From Picochlorum sp. 'celeri' (lineage: Eukaryota; Chlorophyta; Trebouxiophyceae), in the NCBI GenBank assembly GCA_010909725.1, contig JAACMV010000022.1, positions 992,001 to 1,056,000 on the forward strand: DNA of 64,000 nt. The letters run 5' to 3'. The notes beneath the pieces were generated by a model. The model had not been told where the DNA came from. It was given only the letters and a program-made list of their open reading frames with translations, and ran no database searches. Numbering within the stretch: the stretch's first letter is position 1; every line of letters begins with the position of its first letter. Below, in pieces: positions 1 through 8,676 of the stretch. Made by a program: the position numbers and the translations under genes.

Positions 1-672
1 TTCTTCGACTTCTTCTTTATTTTCTTCGTCTAATGCTGTGGATGTCTGAGATGCATATAATGCTCTCGACGCCTCTTCATTTGACACCATCTTTTGGTGA
101 ATCTGGTCTATAATCTCCTGCCGATCAGAACACCCAGCCTGCACGCGAGGTGGTCCCTGCAGCCGAGATTCCAACGCCATCTCCCGCCTATCCTCTGCAC
201 TCGAATCCATAGACCCAATAGCACCATTCCCAGGAGTCTGCATAAAAGCAATCAGAGCCAACAAGGCACTCTCTACATTCCACGATGGCTGCCAGGACTC
301 TGGGTGGTGAGAAGAAATCGACAAGCAAATCTTCTTCCCCGTCTCAAACCGACCACTCGGTGTCATCATAACAAACGCTGGTGGATTGAAAGGATAATCT
401 GCTGGCATCAGTATCCTTCCATGATAAATACCCCGCTCAAATTCGGTACCCCACGCTCCCCGAATCGCAAAAAACCATTCGAAAATGTTCGACTCTAACG
501 CTGACGCCTCAATATCAGGATTTTCACTCTCGTGAATCTCTTTCAACTCTCTCATAATTCTTTTCACTGCGGCATTCCTTCCATTCCACTTGCCTGGACC
601 ATTCGTAGAAGGAACGTGTTCACCACTGGTCTGTGTCGAATCCCTGCCGCTCGTACTGCTACTTGGCTCCAT
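1..672 (-). CDS. UBE2J1: Ubiquitin-conjugating enzyme E2, UBE2J/UBC6 type (C-terminus beyond left edge)
   Basis: Reading leftwards from an ATG at 672-670, an uninterrupted frame of 224 codons runs off the left edge. It carries the E2 fold core: a GIYHGRI segment, a YPFNPP segment, and the active-site region GKKICLSIS with catalytic Cys at residue 116, followed by HHPESWQPSW. The HHP after the active site and the insertion-free Cys region are typical of the J class of E2s, which are tail-anchored in the ER membrane and serve ER-associated degradation. The expected C-terminal membrane anchor would lie outside the window. The first 33 or so residues are Ser/Thr-rich and unlike the family. The start codon lies only 37 bases downstream of the stop codon of the next gene on the same strand. 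Class assignment is confident; the substrate is unknown. Confidence 0.9.
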   Translation of the reverse strand, partial: MEPSSSTSGRDSTQTSGEHVPSTNGPGKWNGRNAAVKRIMRELKEIHESENPDIEASALESNIFEWFFAIRGAWGTEFERGIYHGRILMPADYPFNPPAFVMMTPSGRFETGKKICLSISSHHPESWQPSWNVESALLALIAFMQTPGNGAIGSMDSSAEDRREMALESRLQGPPRVQAGCSDRQEIIDQIHQKMVSNEEASRALYASQTSTALDEENKEEVEE

Positions 673-709
673 TCTTTTTGTATCTATTCAGCAAAAGATT
701 ATCAAATTT

Positions 710-1651
710 TTATTGGGGAGTATCAAATTCAAGAGGATAGAGAAGGTGAAATGCCCATGTGTCCAGCACGTGTGTGCTTCCATACCATGGTCGCTTGGGC
801 CGAGTTCCATGCCACACCCCTGGCAGAATTATATTGTCATGGGCTTTTTCCAACAATGCGATGCACACCGGGGTCACAGAATCACCAGTCACGGATCCAT
901 CACCACACACAGCCTTGTAGGCCTGGTATGCGAGGACATTGTCGAGATTCCTGAGGTTGGGAGACAGCGTCTTTTCACCTTGAATGGCATCTCCGGCAAC
1001 ACACACAATTCTAACGCCCTCAAATTCGTCCCCCCGGGGATAGAAATAATTACAAAACTGCAAACTAGACTGCTTTTCTAATCTTACGGACGGCGGAAGG
1101 TCCAGCTTTTCGTCAAACCTGCCGAAAGGGTAGTCCTCTATGCTCTTGTGAGGTGTTCCAAGGGTGATGAGACTGCAGACTTTGCCACAGTTTTTCACAC
1201 CATAGTCCTTCTGCTGGTATGGAGCACTGCCCAGAAACAGTCGACCAATCCATCCACCAGCTGAATGTCCTACTAATCGTACTGGTACGTCACCTCCATG
1301 CGTCTCGAACACGTCCGTGACCACCTCCTCCAACCTGTCCAGGTAGACGGTCAGGTCTCCCCCCAAAATCACCTTGATCCAGTCCCTCAACGAAAACTTG
1401 ACGATTCGAATATCGCTCGTGCACGCATCATCCGTATACTGATGAATCCATGTATTTAGATTAGTCGCCATGGACGCATACGATGCATCTGTATTCAAAA
1501 ACCCTGGCAAGATGACAATTGGCACCACCCCCCTTGGCATGCTGCTCCTCGTCCTCGACTGTTGCCGAGGAAGAGAAGAGCTGCAGCACCGCAGACTGCA
1601 TCTCAATATCATTAATATTACACTACTACTGCTTGCTGATGATGATATCAT
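710..1651 (-). CDS. Alpha/beta-hydrolase (lipase-like), possibly organelle-targeted
   Basis: Single-exon gene for 313 residues. After a Ser/Arg-rich N-terminus of about 40 residues, suggestive of a presequence, comes a first beta-strand VVPIVILPGF and, at residues 128-133, GHSAGG, the nucleophile elbow with Ser130. A second conserved block PWYGSTHVLDTW lies near the C-terminus. This matches plant and cyanobacterial alpha/beta hydrolases annotated as lipases; the true substrate cannot be told. Its 3' end is 37 bases from the start of the E2 gene on the same strand, so terminator and promoter must overlap. It is divergent from the SNARE gene at 1827 with 175 bases between starts. Confidence 0.8.
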   Translation of the reverse strand: MISSSASSSSVILMILRCSLRCCSSSLPRQQSRTRSSMPRGVVPIVILPGFLNTDASYASMATNLNTWIHQYTDDACTSDIRIVKFSLRDWIKVILGGDLTVYLDRLEEVVTDVFETHGGDVPVRLVGHSAGGWIGRLFLGSAPYQQKDYGVKNCGKVCSLITLGTPHKSIEDYPFGRFDEKLDLPPSVRLEKQSSLQFCNYFYPRGDEFEGVRIVCVAGDAIQGEKTLSPNLRNLDNVLAYQAYKAVCGDGSVTGDSVTPVCIALLEKAHDNIILPGVWHGTRPKRPWYGSTHVLDTWAFHLLYPLEFDTPQ

Positions 1652-1826
1652 GTATGATTTTGTTTTCTATCCACCATCACCTGTACGATGATGGTGTTTC
1701 GGTGAACAATAGCATTTTTTTCTTCTTACTTTTTAAGGAACTTTTCGACAGGATCGTTTGCTCAGAGAAAGAAAACCCCAATCTGTAGGAAGAAGAAAAC
1801 ATTGATTGAACAAAACAAAAAACAGG

Positions 1827-2600
1827 ATGGCTGCACCAAGCAGCAGTGACCCGTTCTACGTCGTCAAAGAGGAGGTGAATGACACGGTATGTCAAAGTCG
1901 TTAGTAGTATTGCTATGCAGTCCCTTCTGATTCCAAGGAATCACGACGAGACAAATGAGTATAACTCAGTGTATTTATATTGTGTTGCAGTTGAAGACAG
2001 CGGAGCGAAAGTATCGACAATGTAAAGTGTCCGGTTCAGCTACTGTCCTGGAGGAGTTGAAGGATGATGTGGAAGGGTTGCGATATATGCTGCAGGAAAT
2101 TAAGCGATCGGTTGATACTGCGTCCAAGAATCCCAATCGCTTTCGGTTGACGAATGCAGAGATTCAGGATAGAAAGGCATGGATGGATACATGTTGGTCA
2201 ACGGGTGGAGCAGTTGTCTTCCAATATCTGGACAATGTCACAGCGCAGTCGTGTCTCGCCGTACGGAGAAACGCGCGATATAGAGAATGATAGATTTATA
2301 GAGACTGAGATGAGCCATCAGGAGCAGATAGTTGCACGGCAGGACCAAGATTTGGATGTACTGGGGGATCATGTGCTTCGAATAGGTGAATTAGGGAGGG
2401 AAATGGGGCAAGAATTGGATGCTCAAGGGCAGTTGCTTGATGATTTCGGGTATGAGATGCAGGGCACGCAGACCAGATTGGCTGCTGCGCAGCGAAAGGT
2501 TCAGTATGTCTTGGATCGAGCGGGAGTCAAGGGCCAGCTTGCCATCATTGCCATCCTGGTCGTCGTGCTTGTTGTATTGATGGTACTGATCATCTCATAA
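1827..2600 (+). CDS. SYP61: Qc-SNARE of the syntaxin-6/10/SYP61 class, with an apparent +1 frameshift
   Basis: Exon 1 is 1827-1886, the intron 1887-1990 (gtatgt...ttgcag), exon 2 1991-2600. The N-terminus (DPFYVVKEEV) and middle match plant SYP61. The SNARE helix follows (SHQEQIVARQDQDLDVLGD onward), then a C-terminal membrane anchor of about 20 hydrophobic residues ending at the stop. SYP61 works in trans-Golgi/endosome fusion. The N-terminal three-helix part lies in one frame (stop at 2290) and the SNARE part in the next (+1) frame. The switch falls around 2180-2195, at a GGATGGAT repeat. No GT-AG pair of suitable length repairs it. Either one base too many has been sequenced or the allele is truly broken. 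About 222 residues if the frame is restored by skipping one base. Confidence 0.8.
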
Positions 2601-2656
2601 GGATCATAAATATATTATTATAGATATATAATTATTGTGAAGACAGATTGACAAGA

Positions 2657-3362
2657 ATGAACGCGTGCAGGTACGGATATATGTGAACGTGTGGCCATCG
2701 CTGCTGGTTTGATCCGCAGCCTGTCGTGACCCTCGTATAACGCGCATTGTGATTGATTTTGCAATTACAGGGCTTTGAATAAAACATCTTTTGTCGCCGC
2801 CGCCCCAGTGCGTGCCAAGGCATCGACCGTCACAAGCACCAACAGGCGCTCCTTGCGTTTGACAGTGGTTGCTGCCAAGGGAAAGCAGAGGATGAGACGT
2901 GGTCAGGGAAATTCCGGCATGGCGATGCCTTCTGTTCCGACCCCACCAGTAGATCCAGACAATGTGGAGTTTGTCATTTTCGTACGATCAAAAAAATTGC
3001 TGCAGTGGATGCCTCTCTCTGTGATGAAGGGAGGAGGGCCAGCAAATATGTTGGTCAAGGCCATGGAGAATGACTTGGGGAAGAAAATGTACGGAAATAC
3101 ATTGGTAGAGAATGTTGGAAATGCAATTTACAAGGATAAGGACGCGATTGAGCGCAGCATTAGAGCCCAGTTCCCAATGTTCAAAGCCACGCAGGAGTTT
3201 GAGTATGGCTTCAAAATCAGAGATAAGGAAGACCCCAAGTCGTGGTATTTGGCAAAGGATATTCAGGTGATTCCACCTGCCTCTGAGCTCGGAAATACTC
3301 CAATTGACAAAGTGAATAGCTTCTTCCAAGATATGGGAAAGAACCTGGGTCTTGGAAACTAG
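2657..3362 (+). CDS. HHL1: HHL1-like plastid protein (photosystem II protection/repair)
   Basis: Exon 1 is 2657-2670 (ATG plus 11 bases), the intron 2671-2770, exon 2 2771-3362; the join reads MNACRALNKTS and gives 201 residues. Residues 1 to about 45 are rich in Ala, Ser, Thr, Arg and end near VVAAKGKQR, a typical plastid transit peptide. The rest resembles plant HYPERSENSITIVE TO HIGH LIGHT 1: a VEFVIFVRSKKLLQWMPLS block, then GGGPANMLVKA, then FEYGFKI. HHL1 is a thylakoid-associated factor that protects and repairs photosystem II under high light. A short degenerate copy of its 3' end lies 1.3 kb downstream at 4636-4707. Confidence 0.85.
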
Positions 3363-3595
3363 CAAACATGTAACTCAACATTCTTTTGATGTGTCAATGG
3401 ATACAAAAACAATCATTCAAACTATTTTCGCATTGATCCATGGCAGGGTGCCCGACACGGTGGTCATCACGAGGTGAGGGGCATCCCAGTCAGCAAGATT
3501 GCATGCAGGCCTGCATGAGACGACGTCATGCGAGTCGTTTTGGTGCAGAAATAAAACTTTATTTTGATATACTATCACATAGTACATAGTAAAGT

Positions 3596-4247
3596 ATGGG
3601 ATTAAGAGAATACGGATTTCTTATTCGGTACGTTGCAGTGTTTATTCCAACCCGACTTTTGCGTGATTCTCTGACACGGTGTCGATTTTTGTCTTCCTGC
3701 AGCACGGCGGAGGATGCCGAGTATCTGGTATGTGAATTGGTATATTTGATTTAATGTATTGCTGGTTTTCCGTTCGTCGATGACCAAGGGTTGAAAGAAA
3801 CACTATCTCCTTCCCGCGTTGACTTGCTGACTCCCTCTCGATGTTTCTTTCTCACCATCCGTGCCCACTCTCATCCATGATGGCAATATTTTGCAGCTTC
3901 AAATGTTATTAGATCTCAACGAGTCCGAGAACAAGTTCGGAGAGACAAAGGACCGGATCTACGATACGGGATCGGAGCCGGTACACTATAACGCTTTCTT
4001 GAACTTCAAAGGGGATACATACGTATGTATCGGTGCAGGCGGTGGTAATGCAACTGATTGGATCGAAAACTATTACAAGACGCATGGAAAGGCGTTGGAG
4101 ACGTACTACCCATGGGAAAAACCAGAGTGGTGGTTCGAGACACAGAGTTGTGGCTTGGACGGGCTTGCATGCGACGAGGAGGTGAAGAAGTCACTCTGCT
4201 CGATCAAAAATATGTTAAACTATCGAAAAGTCTGGCAGCTTCATTAG
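3596..4247 (+). CDS. Unassigned two-exon protein of about 160 residues
   Basis: I do not recognise the family. Proposed exon 1 is 3596-3727 (44 codons, ending at a CTG before gtatgt). The intron is 3728-3896 and exon 2 3897-4247, joined in phase 0. Exon 1 encodes a basic, hydrophobic start ending STAEDAEYL. Exon 2 encodes a soluble-looking stretch with GAGGGNATDWIENYY and several Trp and Cys residues. The first 30 residues could be an organellar presequence. The acceptor (tttgcag) is strong. A 16-bp palindrome sits about 80 bases upstream of the ATG (3503-3520 region). The start exon is less certain than exon 2. Confidence 0.5.
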
Positions 4248-4732
4248 AGTGGTAGTCTAATGCCTATGGCAGTGCGTCACTCCTCTTGTAACTACATTGG
4301 ATTATAGTGCAATGGAGTGATAACACTATCTATAGATCTGTGTTCCTTGTTCAGGTGGAACTTCTTCATCTAAAATTCGTGTTTTGCTCATGCCGATGGC
4401 ATGATTATGCTTTGCTTCAAGCCATGATTCGTAGTGGATTTTAGGTACTACTTTTATCGAGCATCGTCTGCGTTCCAGGTGGAATTTCAAATCTGGAGAA
4501 GATTCAGCTTTATTTTGTCTTTCGTGTCTTTTCTTTCAATAATAATATACAAGCGCGATGTAATTTTGAAAACATGTTCGGTTTTCGAGGTGCGATCAGA
4601 GGGTTTTTAACCCCCTTTGGGTTTGTTTTGTCCTTGTCAACACTCCAGTGGACAACGTGAATATCTTCTTCCAAGATAAGGGAAAGTGCCTGGGCCATGA
4701 AAACTAACATGTATACATCGTACTTATTACTA
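4248..4732. other. Intergenic gap between convergent genes
   Basis: Unusually long for a convergent gap in this window. Apart from the HHL1 relic at 4636-4707, I see two copies of a CAGGTGGAA motif (about 4353 and 4476) and AT-rich sequence, but no open frame worth calling. Confidence 0.6.
4636..4707 (+). pseudogene. Decayed fragment of the HHL1 3' end
   Basis: Seventy-two bases read as 23 codons plus TAA and match the last 23 codons of the HHL1 gene at 3291-3362. VNTPVDNVNIFFQDKGK aligns to GNTPIDKVNSFFQDMGK, and both end a few residues later in GN or EN plus a stop. The nucleotide match continues a few bases past the stop (acatg) but I cannot follow it upstream of about 4630. It sits alone in a 485-base gap between two convergent genes, with no start codon or preceding exon. 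It is best read as a relic of a tandem duplication of HHL1. Confidence 0.75.
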
Positions 4733-5679
4733 CTATACTTTGGTCAGCTCATCAGATTTGGCCTTCATCAACGCATCAATCTGCTTGACGTAATCATCCG
4801 TGAGTTTCTGCACAACATCTTCCAAATTCTTCCTGCCATCCTCCCCGATATCACCATCCTTCTCCAGTTTCTCAATTGACTTCATGGCATCGCGTCTAAT
4901 ATTTCTCACGGCCACCTTTCCCTCCTCTCCCATCTTACTTGTCACTTTTGTCATCTCTTTACGGCGTTCAGCGGTGAGTGGAGGCACCTGCAGGCGAATA
5001 ACCTTTCCATCATTGTTGGGGGTGAGATCCAGATCAGAACCCTGGATTGCCCTCTCGATGTCTGGAATGGCACTAATATCGTATGGTTGAATGACAAGCA
5101 AAGAAGCCTCTGGTGTTGTCACATTGGCAATCTGCTGCAATGGGGTTGGTGCTCCATAGTACTCAACAACAATACGATCCAGCATGGAAGGACTTGCCCT
5201 TCCGGTCCTCACCGTCCCGAAATTCCTCTTGACGCTATCGAGAGACTTTTCCATCTTTTCCATCTGCACAGCAGTACACGATATGCACAGTGAGTGTGTG
5301 ACTTTCTATATACACTGTGTTATGAAGACACACGCACAGTCTCCTCCTCCACAGTAAACGCAGCATCTTCATCGCCTGCCCGGACGATCCATCGCTCACA
5401 ATGTAACCTACACATCATCAACATGCATGTTGCTCTCGAATGATCTTGTATCTCGTTGGTATCGTATTCCGTGGCTACCGAGTCCCTGTGGAGGTACCAA
5501 GGCACGTACCCTCTTTGTCCATGCATATGCGCCATTTTCCTCGATGTTTTACACAATGTGCTAGTATAAGATTGCAATCGAGCCCCTAAACACACCGTTC
5601 GGCCTGCCTGGCGAGGCATCCCACACGTGGAGGAAGCACATGTAAAAATAGAGCGATGGCTCATTGTACTCTGCATCAT
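4733..5679 (-). CDS. RRF: Organellar ribosome recycling factor
   Basis: The last exon (5263-4733) encodes a complete RRF domain: MEKSLDSVKRNFGTVRTGRAS, then an IQPYD block, and a C-terminal helix bundle ending DALMKAKSDELTKV. RRF splits post-termination 70S ribosomes together with EF-G. Two upstream exons are proposed from frame and splice signals: 5679-5510 and 5407-5338, with introns 5509-5408 (gtacgt...gtgtag) and 5337-5264 (gtgcgt...gtgcag). They would add an 80-residue basic, Ser/Thr-rich leader, giving about 256 residues. The eukaryotic setting and this leader imply import into plastid or mitochondrion; plastid is more likely. The RRF domain is certain, the leader exons moderately so. 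Confidence 0.85.
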
Positions 5680-6051
5680 TGCAATCAAAACGACTGTGAT
5701 TGGATAAATGCGGTCTCTCGGTGGCGTCATCCAACTACATTGCACGAATACCACAGATGACTTGTGGTCAGGAGAGTGATATCATATCTCCGGTCTAATG
5801 TATCCAAGGACCGGTCATCGAACAGAGGGCATCCCAGGCTGCCATGTCAGCCTGCATTGGACGACGGTACTCAAGTCAGAGTCGTCATGTGTATTCATGC
5901 GCTCACATGCGGGCATCGAACTCATTGTTAATGATACATATACTGTTATTATTCTGAATTTGCGGGGTCACCCAAAAGCTATCTGTGTCCGTGTATACGG
6001 CACCCGTGCAGAGTCTCGTCTCGGAACGTGAACGAGGGTAGTGTGACGAGA
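5680..6051. promoter_or_regulatory. Divergent promoter region between RRF and the DUF3700 gene
   Basis: 372 bases between two outward-facing start codons. The stretch GGGCATCCCAG near 5827 also occurs near 3480, upstream of the gene at 3596, followed in both by GC-rich CAGCCTGCAT-like words and then CGACG. No coding frame is convincing. Confidence 0.4.
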
Positions 6052-6830
6052 ATGCTTGCGCTACTTGCAACACGTGCATTGCTGCCGAATGCTCGGGGTT
6101 TAGAGTGTTCTCCTACCCCGGATGAGGTATGTGACATGTGCCTGCGTGTGTTGTACGGTAGGATGGGGTTTAGAAGTGGATAACGGGTATGCAGGAGGAA
6201 CAGATGAACTCGGTTTTTGATGCTCTCTACGAGCATCTTCCTCGGAGACAGAGAGGATTTATTGAAGAACATACTAGTATGGGATTTGCGGGCTTCTTAG
6301 GTGTTTCGTATGCGGTGAGCATGAAGATTAGCATTAAAGAGGATGAGCACCTCATGGTGCTTTTGTATGGGAATGTTGAGAGTAATTATAGTGGCATGGA
6401 TAATGCGGATTATCTTTTGGAAGAGTACAAGGATGCCTGTGATACACAACATGCTTCTGGTTTCATGTTGGATACGGAAACAATTATTCAAAATGTGACA
6501 GGTGATTACTTTGCATTGATTCATGACAGGGTGTCTGATAAGTTGATCATAATCAGAGGAGGGACATCTTCGGATCTATCGATGAATCATTTATACTGGG
6601 GTACACATCGGGATACTAAAAATATCGTATTTGCCGATGATCAGGATCTCGTGTCGCGTCTCTGTGACCAGGTGCATGTGTTCCCATTGCAGCATATGTG
6701 TGTCTTTTCCCCAGGCGAAGAATTGAAACAAGCATTGTTGGTCAAAAAGGCGGCATCGAAAAAGAAGATTAAATCAGGTCTTTTGAAAGTAGAAAGTGCG
6801 AACAATTGTATTGGTCTTTCCCATCATTAG
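6052..6830 (+). CDS. DUF3700 / TSJT1-like protein (class-II glutamine amidotransferase fold)
   Basis: Exon 1 is 6052-6126 (25 codons), the intron 6127-6194, exon 2 6195-6830; 236 residues. The family (stem-specific TSJT1, aluminium-induced proteins) has the N-terminal-nucleophile amidotransferase fold of asparagine synthetase but usually no known activity. The sequence shows the expected order: MLALL start, a VLLYGNVES strand, DYFALIHDRVSDKLIIIRGG, then HLYWGTHRDTKNIVFADD, and FPLQHMCVFSPG, which corresponds to FPKGCFF in plants. The catalytic Cys2 of true amidotransferases is absent, as is usual in this family. The stop is 18 bases from that of the convergent flavoprotein gene. Confidence 0.75.
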
Positions 6831-6848
6831 ATAGATAGATACATGGAG

Positions 6849-8387
6849 TCATTTTTGTAAAGACAAGGCAGCGTGTATTCCTGCAAGCCTCCCGCTATTC
6901 CATGCAAACAGGAAATTGAATCCACCAATTCTACCGTGAATGTCACATAATTCTCCACAGATGAATAAATTCGGCATGATTGTGGACTCCATTGTCGTAC
7001 AATTCAGTTCTGAGAGTGGCACACCACCACCTGTAACCTCTGCCTTTGGATATCCCTCATCACCGGTGACCTGCAGAGGGTATTCTGTCACGTTTGTCAG
7101 AAGTTTGATGCGTTCTTCTTTTTTCAATTCTGCAATGATTCTATCATCTGGTATACCAGATTCTTTGCATAAAGCCTTGCAAAGGCGAAGGGGTATGTTT
7201 GACCGACGTAGTAGTGAGGTCACATGTGATTTTCCTGTCAAGCCAAACTGCCCTGGGTCTGACAATGCATCCTGTAATCTTGAAGAGGTCAGCTCTAGGT
7301 CCCATGCCACGCGAAAATCGGGAAGGTTCCTTTGACCTCTGGAGGCTGCCATGGTGTACACGTGTGAAAGATCCAGCACTGATGGACCAGAAAATCCCCT
7401 GTGAGTAAAAAGAAACCCATGTCGTTTTGAATGCAAGGCCTTGATTTTTTTCTTCTTCTTCTTTTTATTGGCAGTCGCCGTGCCTTTTGGTGCATTGTCT
7501 AACGCTGCATCACCCAGAGTGGGTTTCACAGAAAGATCCACTGACGTCAGTGAAACACCAGAGAGCTCTTCAGATGCCGGCAGAATACCTTTCAGTGGTG
7601 TCAATGCAGGATATGTACTGGAAACAGTATGTCCTAAGCTTTCTAAAATAGCATACCCCGTTCCAGTAGTTCCTAGATTGGGAAACGACTTGCCACCTGT
7701 TGCCATGATGACCCTTGAATGGGATACAGTGTCATCCGAACCGGAAAATCGACACTGCCACATGCACGACGCTTCATCCCAGGTGATCGACTCGATATCA
7801 TGGGAATATTGCAGCGTGACATTGTTTGTATCCAAGCAGCTTTGCAAGAGCCGATCTCTCACCTCTGCCCCTGAATTTGAAACAGGAAACACCTTGTTTG
7901 TTTCCTTCTCCACAGTCATCTCTATCCCTATCTCATTCTCCAACCAATGTCTACATTCTTCTAGACTCCACTGCCCAAATATTGATCGTACACATCCGGG
8001 CTTTGCATCACAGAAGAAATCTTCCTCCAAGACAACATTCCCTGGCAAAATGTTACATCGAGTCCCTCCACTGATCTGAATCTTTTTACCGCTCTCATTC
8101 GTCTTCTCATACAAACACACACGAGCTCCTTGTGAAGCCGAGAAATACGCTGCTGTCAGTCCAGCGGCACCAGCCCCGAAAATGCCCACATCCTGGTGTT
8201 GTGTTGTTGCACTCACCCTACCAGTGTGACCACTTCTCCATGGAGATGGCCATCGATAGCATGACCGCAGATGTCGATACCTGCTACTAGGATAGCACAA
8301 GGCTATTCCAAACCGAATCGATTCAGGTGCTCTCTCAACCCCGAGGCAACGTTGGTCGTGGCATGTTGTTACAACCGCATGCCCCAT
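6849..8387 (-). CDS. NAD(P)/FAD-dependent flavoprotein, HI0933/YhiN family
   Basis: Single exon, 512 residues. After about 65 residues of basic leader comes the dinucleotide-binding motif VGIFGAGAAGLTAAY, then GKKIQISGGTRCN, and MATGGKSFPNLGTTGTGYAI, diagnostic of the bacterial HI0933/YhiN family. The C-terminal FAD-closing motif is VTGGGVPL...LFICGELCDIHGRIGGFN. Members are related to BaiN-type reductases; their physiological substrate is mostly unknown. The leader suggests import into an organelle. A Lys-rich insertion (TANKKKKKKKIKALHSKRHG) near residue 310 is encoded by an A-rich run and is unusual. The 3' end is 18 bases from the convergent gene. Confidence 0.85.
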   Translation of the reverse strand: MGHAVVTTCHDQRCLGVERAPESIRFGIALCYPSSRYRHLRSCYRWPSPWRSGHTGRVSATTQHQDVGIFGAGAAGLTAAYFSASQGARVCLYEKTNESGKKIQISGGTRCNILPGNVVLEEDFFCDAKPGCVRSIFGQWSLEECRHWLENEIGIEMTVEKETNKVFPVSNSGAEVRDRLLQSCLDTNNVTLQYSHDIESITWDEASCMWQCRFSGSDDTVSHSRVIMATGGKSFPNLGTTGTGYAILESLGHTVSSTYPALTPLKGILPASEELSGVSLTSVDLSVKPTLGDAALDNAPKGTATANKKKKKKKIKALHSKRHGFLFTHRGFSGPSVLDLSHVYTMAASRGQRNLPDFRVAWDLELTSSRLQDALSDPGQFGLTGKSHVTSLLRRSNIPLRLCKALCKESGIPDDRIIAELKKEERIKLLTNVTEYPLQVTGDEGYPKAEVTGGGVPLSELNCTTMESTIMPNLFICGELCDIHGRIGGFNFLFAWNSGRLAGIHAALSLQK

Positions 8388-8676
8388 GAACTACGAATTG
8401 AATTGAACCAAATGGCGCTCATAGCACGCTCCAAGCACTGAAAAGAAACCAATATTGTCTATCAAGGATCTCATCATGACGCATTGCCACTAAATGAAGC
8501 CCTGTGCTAGGAAATTCCGACAGGCATGCTCCATTTTTCAAAGTACGGTCCGATGCAAGCGTTGATGGGACGCATTCCATATACTTGGAGATCCCTTAAT
8601 ACCTCAGGGATATTTCACACGAGATCCTCAACGTTGGATCCATAGTAAATTTTTGCAAACATATACATGTCTCTCA

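Noticed and set aside
94..498. Plus-strand open frame of 134 codons
   Set aside because: It is antisense to the E2 gene, which has full family motifs on the other strand.
2138..2159. A 22-base GT-AG intron to repair the SYP61 frame
   Set aside because: It would delete conserved residues, and introns of this size are not otherwise present.
3499..3522. 16-bp palindrome CATGCAGGCCTGCATG before the gene at 3596
   Set aside because: Real, but at 16 bases it is not rare enough to report as a finding by itself.
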